64,000 bases of DNA from Toxoplasma gondii ME49 (lineage: Eukaryota; Apicomplexa; Conoidasida; Eucoccidiorida; Sarcocystidae): positions 943,245 to 1,007,244 of the forward strand of contig NC_031469.1 of NCBI RefSeq assembly GCF_000006565.2. The letters are read 5' to 3'. Shown one piece after another: positions 48,371-59,811 of this stretch (the first letter of the stretch is position 1; the number at the start of each line of letters is the position of its first letter). A program made the position numbers and the translations under genes. The notes beneath the pieces were generated by a model. It ran no database searches. It had not been told where the DNA came from and was given only the letters and a program-made list of their open reading frames with translations.

Positions 48371-49791
48371 AAGTCGAAATTGAAACGACATGCCGGGGAC
48401 CAAAACACTTGCGCAGCTAGAGGCCGTGTATACATGCCTAGGGCGGTTGATTGTGGGTAGAATTTCAGTTGCGAGTCTTTGCTCGATCCGCTCCTCAGGT
48501 CGCTTTCTGGCGGAGGGGGCAAAAGAAAGACCAAAGGCTTGGTACTTTCAGAAAACACGGAGAGCGGGTTTGTTATGGAATCGTTCGCAGGTTCGGGTGA
48601 ATGCCCCGTCTCTCTGGATACGGTTTAGCACACATGCGGTTGCTGGTACTCCGAGGACACCCTAACGGCGAGACGAGAACTGTGTTTCACAGAAAAGGGT
48701 GAAGTTCACGCGGTCGCGACTGAGGAAAATGCTTTATCGATTGATAGAGTTAGTTGCGAGAGAGAATGTGGCTTCCCGACCAGAGGAAACTCACAGCCGA
48801 AGACGAGCAAGACTGTATAGAAGCGGTTGGGCTGGCGTCGGTCGTCGCCGAAATCGTCTTATGAGTCTGTGCGCAGCGAAGTATCGTGTAGAAAAAGAAC
48901 TCCGCGAGAAGCGGAGGGAGGGATGCGCCTGCGTGTCGAGCTTCGATTTCCTCTTTCGGAAGGTATGCAGCACTCAACACCGTTGTTTGCGAAAGGCAAG
49001 ACTCAGGCAGTTCAAGGCAAACGAGACGCTGCGGGTGACAGTGCTCCACAGAGCGCGTCTCACTTGTCTTGACAAAAAGCTTGCTTTACACCAACTCGCG
49101 AGAAAAGATATGTGCCATTTTTACGGCACACTCAAACCAAGGAAAATCCCTTCTCTACAGAGCCTCGGGCTCCTGTTCCGGTAAAGCGCCAAAAGAGTCG
49201 CCTTTCAGCTTTTCTGGAAACGACCAGTGCCGCGTTCAAGAAATGTACCTTTTTCGCCAGCGACTCGCGGCCATACGTCTGGACCATGAGGTCTTTTCTG
49301 TGCACAGCCTGATCAAGGAAGACCGGCCAGAGGCGTGTGTGACAGTCGAGACGGACTCAAGAAAAGCGTAAAGAAATGTGTGTAGAAAACTCCAGGAGAT
49401 AGTCACGTCTGCCCAGGGAGAAATCAAGGCCCAAAGGCCACAGACTGCTGCTGAAGTGGAGAAACGCTTATGAATTCTCATTCGTTTTTCGACGCCTGCA
49501 ATAGACGCGCTAGTGTACACCAATACATCAAAACACACAAATATACCTAAATATGCATGTGTGCAGGCTTGAAGAAAGAATCAATTGAGAAGAGGAAGCG
49601 AGCCACACCACAAGACCAATCACGATTGTGCTCCGAATGCTTGATAAATCACGGCTTGTTTCTGTTTCCTTTTTATTGTCGCTAAACCTCAAGAATCATT
49701 TCTGTGTCTACGTACACCTCTGCGTGTTTATCCCTCTATATGCATATGCATGTTTCCGTGTCGACGAAAGAGTGTGGACTACAATCTTTAC

Positions 49792-49815
49792 ATATATATA
49801 TATATATATATATAT
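49792..49815. repeat. TA microsatellite
   Basis: Uninterrupted TA run in spacer. Confidence 0.9.
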
Positions 49816-50038
49816 ACGTACAGTTGCATGCGCATGGATGCCCCGTGTATCTGAGAAAAGAAGTGACTTAATCTGAGTACGCGGAGCGACGGCAGGTCGT
49901 TTGTGGCGCGGGCAAGAGAAGTGATTTTCGTTTTTCTCATTCGGACCGACTCTTCTCGGTGCAATTCGAGCGAATCCAGAAGCTATCAGCCAAACATTGC
50001 CGTCTTCCTTACGCACACACGTTACCTTCAAATGCACC

Positions 50039-50068
<30 letters not shown>
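50039..50068. repeat. TA microsatellite
   Basis: TA run followed by GTATATCTGCAGATATATG, itself a partial palindrome around a CTGCAG site. Confidence 0.9.
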
Positions 50069-50071
<3 letters not shown>

Positions 50072-50375
50072 CTGCAGATATATGTGTTGTATTTGCATGT
50101 GCATGCAGACAAAAATCTATCACCGGGCTGTGTCCTGATCAAGTCTGGCAGCGCTCGGCGACAACTTCCGATGCCCCATTCACCCATGCCTTTTGTGGAG
50201 TAGAAAGGAAACTTGATGACTCCACTCAAAAGGGAAGCGATTTGAGTGCATGCGAGTTGACACAGAATTTAAAATCATCCGACGGGAACTGACAAATAAC
50301 GATCGTCTTACACACATTCCCCTCATCCCACAAACACTACACCAAAAACGTATATACACTTATGTAAACAAAACA

Positions 50376-50408
50376 TATATATATATATATATATATATAC
50401 AGACACAC

Positions 50409-50456
<48 letters not shown>

Positions 50457-50914
50457 ATTTTATCGAGAACCGGGCTCTGTTTCCAACCTAGAAAATCCTA
50501 GGCCAAGACACCGTTGCATGCGTCTAGGACGACGCCAACTGGACCGCTGCCTTGTGGCCCAAAGTCCACATCTCTGCTTGCTCAGGTTTTTTCACAGCCA
50601 GCACTCGGTTCCGACGACCCCAGTTCTGGCGACCGCCTCTCCTCGATTCTCTCTCTGTCTCTTCTCCTGTCTGCGTCGCCTTACCCTGCCACCCTCGCCT
50701 TCTTTCAAAAGCTTCAGTTTTACCTCTGTCACCGTACAACACACCAATATATATATATATATATGTATATATATCTTTATATACAAAAAATGTATATATA
50801 TATATATATATATACATTTAAGTATATATATCGGCAAACACAATACCGTGGCAGATGGAATCCAACCATCCTGGATACAGATAAAACTATTGATATATAT
50901 ATATATATATATGG
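50376..50914. repeat. cluster of five TA arrays
   Basis: TA runs at about 50376-50399, 50416-50452, 50746-50775, 50790-50815 and 50893-50912, just downstream of the NBS1-like stop codon. This is the densest microsatellite block in the window. Confidence 0.85.
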
Positions 50915-51007
50915 ATATCAGCACAGTCTGTATCTCTGCAGGGTGATTTCATGCATCTTCGACATAAGGAAAGAAGGTGTAGATTTACAGGAAAACTGTC
51001 TTCAAAA

Positions 51008-54000
51008 TCACCTCTGTTGCCAAGGTAAGCGGCGTCGCTTCGGGGCGCCTGCGGTTTGGGCAGGCGTTTCGAGAGATTCACAGACTCTCCTGTCTGAGCT
51101 CTCGGAGCTGTTTGCCGCGACGTTTTCGTTTCTGAGATCAGCGACTCTTGCGCCAGAAAACCTCACATCTTTCTTCTTTCTTCCGAGTTCTTTTTCGCTC
51201 TCTTGCAATGCTTTCCGGAGCCCTCTTTCTGCACTTGGCGGGGCCTCGACACTCTCTTCCTGTTCTCCGTCGCTCCCCGCGTTGCTGTTTTTTCTGCGCG
51301 TCTGCAGACCTCTTGTCAGCCTCTGCGCTTCCACTGTTTCTTCTTCTTCTTCTCTCCTCGCCTTTCTCCGTTTCCTCTCTTGACCTTCATCCACCATCTC
51401 AGCAATGATTAGGCGTCGACCAAATCTCCTGTCTCCGTCGGGCTCTCGCCGTCTCTGAGAGACTGTCTCCTCGCTTCCGCTTCTCTCTCCCGTTTTTCCT
51501 GCGCTCTCGAAGGCCAGCTCGTTTCCTTCGTCGTCTTTCAGCAAACAGGAGTGACTATTCTCTGACTCAAGACTGACGCCGGTATTTCCTCCCTTCTCGC
51601 TTCGCGCCTCCTCGCGCGAAGAAGAGACACCGAGGGGACCGGTTAACCGTCTTTCTCTCCCGCAAGTCAACTGACTGTCTCCAGGACAGACTCCTCCCGG
51701 CTTCCCTCTCTCCAAATGTCCTTCTCTCAAATCTGCTTCTTGCAAACATCCTTCTCTGCGTCTCCAGTCTGTCCGATGCCCTTCCTTCTCTCCTCGCTTT
51801 TGTCTGAGATCCGCGCATCGTTCTCCGTCCCCGCGTTCGTTTCGCCTTGATGGTCGAAGAACGGGAGAAGCCAGACAGTCGTGGAGCTGAGGGCTCGCGA
51901 CAGGCGCGAGAGCAACGCGTTCCAGCGCAGTTCCGGGATGCATGTACACCCGGCTCTTTCGAAACCGCTTGACGTTCTCCGGGCGAACCTGGTCTCTCTT
52001 TCCGCGTCTCTCCTGCGACCAGCCTCGCGCATTCATGCACTCGTTCGTTTGCCTCTCGCAAAAAAGACTCGCGTCGTCCTCCCTTTCTCTCGTTTGGACG
52101 TTCTCTCTCAGCTCTTCCCTCCGCCCTCGTGGTCGCCGCCTCTGCCACCCTCCAGCTCCTAGGGAAGGAGACGAGAGACACACAGGAGAGACATTTCCGG
52201 AGAAAGCGTCTTGCTCCAACTCCGATGTTTCGAGTGTCTTCTCGCCTTCCCGCTTCGACAGCATGCCGCCCATGACCGGCACCAGTTTCACCAGTTTCTG
52301 GCCTTCACCAGTGCCGCTGCCTGTCTCTCTCCACGCAGTGGAGACTGCAGCAGATTCCGAATCTCGGAACTTCTGCGAAGACGGCAGAGACCGAGGCGGA
52401 GGCGTCAGGCTGGTTGTCTTTGCTTCCGGTGGACGTTGAGATGCCGGCGTCCGACAGAGACTCTCTGCTTTCGCTCTGCGTTCTGCCCCTCCCTCTTCGG
52501 TCCTTGCATCGTCTTGTCTTCTGCTGCTTTTCTCTTCTTCGCACTCGTTCTCTCGTGACTCCGGTCTTCTGTCTCTATTCTGCTTTCCAGCAAAGAGCAG
52601 TGCGTCTTTCAACGCTTCTTCTCGCATACGTCGGAGACTCTCACTTTCTTCGAGGCGGTAAGACACGCGATCCACAGCGGAGGGAGAGGAAGCAGAATGC
52701 TTTGAGTTCGAAGGCATCGAAGCGGACAGATCGACTGCTTGCACTGGAGAAATTCGTCGAGCGAGGGGAAAGAGAGGACGCCCGAGAAGGACTGACAGAG
52801 ACACTTGTTCTTCGCTGCAGATGAAGACTTGCGGCATCTCTCCTGCCTCCACGAGCTGCTTCAAAGACGCATGGGCGGAAGCAGAAAAAGGCAAAACAGA
52901 CGCGCGAGAAGAAGCAGAGCGGGAACAGAGGTACTCTCCAAGAGCGAGGTACATAGCAGAGATCATGGCCCGTACCAGGTTTGCTGCGTCAGTGTCTAGG
53001 TCGGCCGCGCTAGCTGCTGTTTCATTGGGGAGGACGAGAACAAAGGCTCTCTGCCTTCTCTGTTCCTTGTTAACAGTTTCTCCTGGTCGCGAAGAAGTGA
53101 TGGAGACAGAGGCATCAAACGAACGAGGAGCAGTTCCGTCTGAAGCCTCTGACAGCCCTCGGAGCTCGTCAGCCATATCAAACAGAGACGGAGACGCTAC
53201 GGAGAGACTCGCGTCTCGGCGCTCTCGCGCCCCGAGTGCCTCGCAAATCCACCTCGCGAGGCCAGACGAAAAAGTTCCGCACACAAACGATTCGCCTTCC
53301 GAAAGTGACAAGGCCTCGGACAGCGCGCGACGCAGATCTGCAGAAGAGGAAGAAGAAGAGGAAGAGAAAGACGAACCAGAAGGAGAGAAAGAAGAGGTAG
53401 AAGAGGCTCTCAGTTCTTCCGAAGAGTGTCTGGGCATCTCAGCGAAGAAGTCGAGCACGACAGTCTGGCTTTGTCTGACAGAAGAGACACAGCAAACAGA
53501 CAACACAGAGAGAGAGCAACGAGCAGCCTGAGAGTAGGAGACATTCGCTCTCCAATACAGAACAAGGCTTCCAACACACCGTCTAACTCGGCGAGCCGCG
53601 GCTGTCCGTTTCGCCTGCCGAAGGTCGAGAGCGTTCAGTCGAGAGGCACAGGGAAAGGAGAAGAAAGGACGGCAGTCAAAGAGTCTTTCGAACGCAGTTG
53701 CACAGACGCATATCCGACATGCACCCGCTTGGTGATCAGACCTCGTTCGCGCAAAACTCTTCACTGTTTGGAAGACAGCGAAAAAACAATATCGAACTCG
53801 AATACTCTTCAAAGAACAAGAGACAACAACAGGAAGCATGCATGTGCATGCATGTGTCCGTAGGTGAGTCTCACTCTTCCGGATTATTCTGCCGCCCATG
53901 AGTTTCTTCCCAGCAAAGACGGCGCATGGTTTTCAGTGAACGCGATTCTCCTCACCTCAGGACATCTGCGAGTGAGTTGCTGCTCTTCCTCTGAAGAGTG

Positions 54001-56424
54001 TGACGCGCATGCGCCTCCTCCTCTTCCCTTTCGCCTCTGGGTTTCGATTCCGATCTCGCAGGCTCTTCTTCTCTCGCAAGTCGCCACTCCTTGTTCTCTC
54101 TCGCGCTCTTGTCTTGCGCGCTCTGGGACTCGTTCTTCTTGCCCTTCTCCTTCTTCTGCTCTCCGTCAGAGCGGGGACAGGCAAAAAGGAACACGGCATC
54201 TCGCAGGAGATTTCGGCGAGAGATAAGGAGGGGCTGTTTAGCATATCTTTTCAAGATTTCAGAACTGCTGAGCGCAGCCGCAGGAAGGTATGCGTCGGCG
54301 ACGACGATCTCCTTCCCGTCCTTCCTCCGAGTGTCTGCGAGGCCGCCTCCTCGGCTACGCTCCGCCGCCTCTGCTTCACGTCCAAACAGAACTCCTTTTT
54401 CTGATTTTACGCAAAGTGCCATGCGACCTTCTTCTGGCACGAGGTACCGCCAGTCTGGCGCTGCCTCCGGACAGCAGAAAACGCCCTCTTTCTTCCTGGG
54501 CTCTCCTGCACCGTCTGGCTCTCCTGCGCCTTCCTCGGAACGACGCTGCATGAACGCCGGAGAACTCCGTTCAGACAGCTGGGCGACCTGAGGCGACTGC
54601 ACTTCTTTCTGCTCCTTCGCTGTCTCCGCAGACGCCTCGGCGCGGGGCGCCAGCTCCCCTGGTGTCTCTCCACGCTTCCGGAGAGACTGCGCCCAACTTT
54701 GAGAAGCGCCGAGAGACTCGAGGAGACACCCTACCACGTAAAGCCCTCTCGCACACCCCACACTCGAGGCAGAGACACCTGGAGGCGCGGCGAGAGGAAA
54801 GGCGGAGCTCGACGCGTTTGAAGACGAAGTTGGGCCGGCTGGCGAAGAAGGCTCTTCTGGAGGAGGCGAGAGACAAGCGGGACTGAGGATAGGGCGATTG
54901 GCGAGGACGCAGCCGAGCACCTTTGTCAGTGGCAGAGAGGCTGGCTCGGTCACGAGGAGCGCGCAACAGACGGGATGCCATCCGTCAGTCAGAAAGTAGG
55001 CGCCTGCATGCAGACAAGGAGAGAACGGAGAGTCCAAAAACTACAAACGCATGGAAGAAGACCAGTTCACGCAAGTCATCGTGGAGGTGCTCAAGTGTCT
55101 GGATACACGCTCTGCTGCGGCTTGGTCTCTTCATAGGTCTTGTGGCGGGCGTCCGCTGCATGCACGGTGACGCCTTTGTCACCAGAGTCGCCTCCGGCAA
55201 CTTCGCATGCGCTTTGATGTTCACGGGAAACCTCTTCCACCAAATCCTCTTTTTCAAAAAAAAAGACATCCAAGGTGGACAAAACACCGCGAGAGCGACC
55301 AGTCGTAACTCACCACTCCATCTGCCTCTCTCGAGTAAATCGTCGACCCTACGCGGGTCCATGGTCTCCGCTTTCTCCTCATTGGTCTCCCCAGTTCCCG
55401 GTTGCGCCTCTTGCGCTCCCTCTCGCTGTTCGTCTCCCGCGTCTTCTTCGGTCGACTGCAAGCCGTCCGCCGCGAGGGAGACCGGAAGGGCGTCTGTACA
55501 CTCCAGCTCTGTGCGGGAGGCGCGGCGCCCCAGCGTGGTGGACGCCGAGAGGCAGAAAACGAGGGGGAAGAATCTGAGAACGAACTCCACGGGGCACTGG
55601 CCGAAGCGGAGGATGTCGCCATCGAAGAGCTCGAACCATTTTCTCTCGCCTGTGGGGTCCTCAGCCGTGACGGCTGCGTTCTTCCCCAGACGCGTCTTTC
55701 GATGCGCCTCTCTCAGCTCGGGCGGATAGCGCAGAAGCGCGCCATTTCGCCTTGTCCCGCTCGACGAAACGTCCACGAAAAAGACGCGACCTGTCCGAGA
55801 CGCGGACCACCACACGAGGTCCGACACAGCAGTTCGGTCCGCTGCATGCGGTGTCTCTGTCCCATCTTCGCTGTTCACCGGAACAGTCGAAGAAGCAGAG
55901 GGAGAAGCCCCGAGAGCAGAGGAGAGAGTCGAAGCGAGAGACGAAGGATGCGTCGACAGCGAGACAGTTGAGGATTCCGACGAACGTGCGGCGCCGGAGG
56001 GTCGACGGTCGCAGTGGCCATGCGCTTCTCTCTCGAGCTGTCTGCGAGGTCTGCGGGGAGTCGAACCATCCGAGTCAGGAGGCAGAGGAAGTACGTCTCG
56101 CACAGAAAGACAGACGTTTGCAGCAGAAGGCGGGAGGACTCGAAAGCAGCCATGGATGCGACTGACGCCGCAGTCAGCGAGCCTGATGGCACACCGGGGG
56201 CTCCGTCCGACACTGAATGCGGGATCGACAGGGTCAGGAGACGAAGGTGAATTCGCGAGAGGGGAGGAAGCGACTTTTGGAGATCGAGAAACGCATGCAG
56301 AGCTCGTCTTTCGGAGGTTTGCCTCTTCCTCTTCGCCTGGAGCTGCGGGCGAAGGCGGGGAGAGAAGGGAAGGGGGCAACGCCCACACCTCGCCTGAGAC
56401 ACAGTTGATCAGTTTCCAACTCAT
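51008..56424 (-). CDS. NBS1: NBS1/nibrin-like subunit of the MRE11-RAD50 complex
   Basis: Three in-phase exons, 56424-55314, 55003-53956 and 53474-51008, give about 1541 residues (human nibrin is 754). The N-terminus MSWKLINCVSGEVW parallels the nibrin start. A FHA domain follows: SVGRSPRCAIRL with Gly73-Arg74, then GVSRIHG with Ser88 and His91, then SSGTRRNG (223-228) and FDGDILRFGQ (269-275). These match the phosphothreonine-binding GR, SxxH and NG positions. A BRCT repeat spans the exon 1-2 junction (RVDDLLERGRWSG, then YFLTDGWHPVCCALLV and ANRPILSPACL). Second-BRCT traces are RRNLLRDAVFLFA, LARWICEALG (about 793) and RAFVLVLP. At 1219-1226 is ENVKRFRK, like the conserved NFKxFxK MRE11-binding motif. 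The remainder is disordered. No clear C-terminal ATM-binding FxY motif is visible; a GTGATT donor over the stop might hide another exon. Confidence 0.72.
51956..51979 (-). other. candidate MRE11-binding motif (ENVKRFRK)
   Basis: Eight codons of the NBS1-like gene encode ENVKRFRK, equivalent to the NFKKFKK block of human nibrin and its yeast Xrs2 counterpart that docks MRE11. It sits in a disordered region after the BRCT section, as in known NBS1 proteins. Confidence 0.55.
53340..53400 (-). repeat. poly-Ser coding tract in the NBS1-like gene
   Basis: A GAAGAG-type purine run on the plus strand encodes a Ser-rich linker (SFSSSSSSSSAD) on the minus strand, within exon 3. Confidence 0.7.
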
Positions 56425-59400
56425 GACCCCGAGGTTGGGGGGGCGGAGGGTGCACTGGAGAGCAGGCTTCCAGGCGCGCGGTTTTGCCGGTTTCTTCGAG
56501 TCTGTCGTTCAGACCCCGCCTGCGGAGGAGAGTGACGAAAACGTCTGAAAAAAGGGATGCTTCATTCGAGAAAAACGCGTGAGTTTCTTCGGCTCTCCAA
56601 AGTGCACGCCCCTCCTGTTTCACTCGGACCCTGCGGAGAACAGTGGGGACGCGGTTTCGTCCTGGCGAAAGCTTGGACGGTACATCTCTGCTGTGTGCGA
56701 GGGAACTAGAAGACTACTGCACTCCACTGAGCAGAAAGTGGAGCACCGCGCGTCTGTGAAGGGGACGCAGGGCAATCTCGGATTCTTCTCGGCGCGTCGT
56801 TGCGGGCATGCCTTAACTGCTGGCCAAGCAAACTGCGCTCACGTAGAGGAGGACTCCAGAACACTCTACGCAACGCCGTTGCAGGCGAGCTGAAGCGTTC
56901 GCGGCGCATGCAACGGGCGACTGGAGAAAAGAGAGGGAAGGAAACACGGAGGATCTCGCAGAGTTCCTGCCTCTATCTTGTTAAGGGAACTGTCGAGCGT
57001 TCGACGAGAAATACAGCCTCCCGCATGTTGCCGTTTAGAGAGAGAAGCTGAAACGATGATGCACTTGAGACGCAAAACGCAGGCTCGAAAGGAACCGACA
57101 AGACGCTGGACCGGTGAGAAAATCGGAAAAGAGTTGACGACGGACACACAAACTTGTTTGAAGGAGAAAATTGGAGAGTTTCGCGTCGACCAGTGGCGCA
57201 GCAGCCCACTCAGAATTCGTGGACAAAAACGATTGGAAGTTTACGTCAAAAAATTCGTTTTCTTATTTAAAAGAACGGGCGCAAAGCGAGAGACTCGCGA
57301 CCAGAAAACATGCGACACACGTCAATCAAGTCGAAGTGGGACAAACCGGAAGGGAGGACAGGCAGTCAGCCGAGAGTTTCGATTCGCAAAAGAAAGCAGG
57401 TCTTTAAGGGCAGAAACCGGACAAGAAACGCACGGCTATTTCCACCGAAAAAACTCGAACTCTACTCAAAGAGGAGATTGCCAGACAAGAAAAACAGCGG
57501 TGTGCATGCGACCTCTACGACTCAACCCGAAAAACGCGCCTTTCTCCGAGTTCTGTTTTCCCTTGAAGTAGCTGCGTGTTCCGAAGGGAAAAACAGAGAG
57601 AGGCTGTCAATCAGAAACGCACACTTTCCATTAGGAAACTCACAAGACACGCTAGCGTCGTGGAGCAAGACTTGAAAAACGCATGCATGCGAGAGTGTCG
57701 ACCAGTTTTCGACGGCTCTGGACATGCACTCCAAAGAAGACAACCCTGTTTATTCACAGCAATTACAGCTGAATCCGGAAACGCTTGACAACAAAGAAAT
57801 CATGGTCCCTGGAGAACAACGCCGATGTGTGTGCACCAGTGTGGGCATGACAGAGTGAATGTTCACTGACACACGTCTCCAGTAAATGTGCAGTCGGTTA
57901 GTAGTTAAGGTGCCACCAACATGCCACTGAACAATCAATAGGGAGGAAACTTATTTGATTGGCATAACCGCATCGAAGACTGACGGCAATGTCACGTCTG
58001 CGTTTCACACTGGGTACCTTTTAATGTTACCTTGTCGCAGGCCACCGGAGCGCAGGTAATCTGCTAGGGAACTCCGTCCAAGGGAATCAATCGCATGTAA
58101 CCTCTCACTTGTACGCGTATGTGTGTAGTCTGGAGCCCCCAAGGTGGGCGCGTTAACCCATGATTCGAAGTGACTTTTACCGGGGGAATCCATCGTGAAA
58201 AAAGGACTGCTTCATGCGTGTCAGAAGACTTGAAGACTTCTTGAGTGAGTCGCATTTCGCGCGTAAGGTCCGGACGCACTTTTTTATTTTGTCACAGAAA
58301 TCCGCATTTCACCTGAAAAACGGTTTCCCTATTTACAGGTCGGTGAAAATTCTGACACTTCTTAGGCACATCTCATTTGAGATAGAACGTACGCAGGCGT
58401 CTGCAGTGTGAAGCTGTCTTCTGTACCGGTTTTCAAGCAATCAGCTGCATCAACCTAGTTTCCATTATGCATGTCACAGGCAGAGAAAGCTGTTCGCGTC
58501 GTGGAACAGAGTTTGGGGCGTCAAGAGCCGGTGTTGCAACGGTGTCAGTGATTCTTGAAGAAAGAGCGAAGAGGCCAAACAAAGTGTCTCTTTCCTTTGT
58601 TTCAGTGAGAAACGTAAAAGCATCTCTATCTCGACTCCGAGGGCGGGAGGGGGTAATGGAAAGGAATCACTAGAAGGCAAAAGACGCAGAGTGGTATCTC
58701 GTGACATACGCGGGAGACTGTTTTGACTAAACCATACACAGCTCGAACTCAAATGCTGGGTAGATTCTTTAGTTTGTCTGCCTGAAGAACAACCCTGGAC
58801 ATCCTCCGACCATGTATCACAACGGTTTCGCTTTTCTGACATCCCCATGACTCTGAGACTGGCAACGTTCAAGCTGCAGCAAAACTCTGCGAAAAGACCT
58901 TGTGAAGGCGGAATCTCCGGAAGCTGGCAAGGCGGGTATCCCGAACGTATGCATCTACAGTCAGTGTGGACATGTTCAATAGAGATGGTGTTACAAACTG
59001 GTTTACTGGCACTGCGTCATCTTGTGAGACGACCAATCTATTTAAGTGACATGGACTTCGAGCGTTCGGCAAAGCTTCTGCTTCGCGAGTGGCTTCAGGC
59101 CATGGAAAGAGCCAGGGCATTCTGCAGTGACTTGAAGGTGGTATCTAATCCAAAATAGAGTTTTCTGAGCTTCGGGAACGCTGGGCTCCAACAGTGCGGC
59201 TAATGAATCTGGTTCGGGTGGATCTAGACTGCAAAAGTCAGAGTTTTCTAGTGCTGTTTGAGAGGGAGATTGGCGAGCCTCAAGTGTAGACTTCATTGCG
59301 TACAAGACCTGGTACAGTGTTAAAAGTGTCGGACTTAACAGTGACGCATGCAGAACGCGGTGACTCGTGAAAGCACCTGTGAACACGGCACTGCGGTATT

Positions 59401-59526
59401 TGTTTTCCCCGTGGCCATCTGACTCCAGCGGCACAAGTGGCGGGAGTTTTCAAAGACAGGAGATTGGTCACTTATTTCCGGTTCCAATCGCCGTGGCAGC
59501 TGCATCCTTTGCTTTCCCGGACTTCA
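56425..59526. other. intergenic region upstream of the NBS1-like gene
   Basis: About 3.1 kb containing the presumed NBS1-like promoter and leader and the 3' region of the small membrane-protein gene. The 56.9-57.6 kb part is purine-rich on the plus strand. At 59042-59434 both strands show short coding-like frames, which I could not resolve into a gene. Confidence 0.45.
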
Positions 59527-59811
59527 TCACACCGGACTGGAATATTCCGTGTCTTTCAGCACCGCTTTGAGAACGATGAGGACGCCCCAGACGAGAGCCC
59601 AGATCCATCCAACGATAGGCAGGAGAAGTTGGAGGACTCCAATCATCATGTTGGAGACGTCGTTCTCAATGAAACCGAGAATGATGACGCCGAGGCCGAA
59701 GACGAAGCAATTTAGCAATCCGAGGAAACCGTACGCGACCCTGTCTTTCGAACTTGGAGGCTCCGGCACCCTCAGGTGCAGTGCACGCTGCCCGACCTCG
59801 CTCAAAGACAT
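59527..59811 (-). CDS. small two-helix membrane protein, SPEC3/Stum-like
   Basis: A single-exon reading frame of 94 residues starting MSLSEVGQRALHLRVPEPP, chosen because its ATG has an AAAATG context. Two hydrophobic helices follow: YGFLGLLNCFVFGLGVIILGF (about 28-48) and MMIGVLQLLLPIVGWIWALV (about 55-74), then a short tail ending DTEYSSPV. The LNxxxxGLGVII helix and the IGxLQLLLxxxGWIW pattern resemble the SPEC3/Stum family of small double-pass proteins, whose Drosophila member is needed for mechanosensing. The biochemical role is unknown. Family lengths vary and this is near the minimal core. Upstream coding exons cannot be ruled out, but the ATG directly before the conserved helices argues for a complete gene. 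The family assignment is from pattern memory only. Confidence 0.6.
   Translation of the reverse strand: MSLSEVGQRALHLRVPEPPSSKDRVAYGFLGLLNCFVFGLGVIILGFIENDVSNMMIGVLQLLLPIVGWIWALVWGVLIVLKAVLKDTEYSSPV

Larger units (their letters stand above)
47579..51007. other. convergent intergenic region with many microsatellites
   Basis: Spacer between the convergent orphan gene and the NBS1-like gene. It holds a 19-bp periodic repeat at about 48245-48370 and TA arrays from 49.8 to 50.9 kb. A 161-codon plus-strand frame at 48699-49184 is Arg/Leu/Lys-rich with no motif, and I do not call it. Confidence 0.5.

Noticed and set aside
48699..49184. 161-codon plus-strand frame
   Set aside because: Arg/Leu/Lys-biased, no motif, no upstream or downstream exon evidence.
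59042..59434. Competing coding-like frames on both strands (plus from ATG 59051 to a GTGGTA donor; minus MKSTLEARQ... to a GTCACT donor)
   Set aside because: Each has one plausible splice site, but I found no partner exon for either and they overlap, so neither can be supported.
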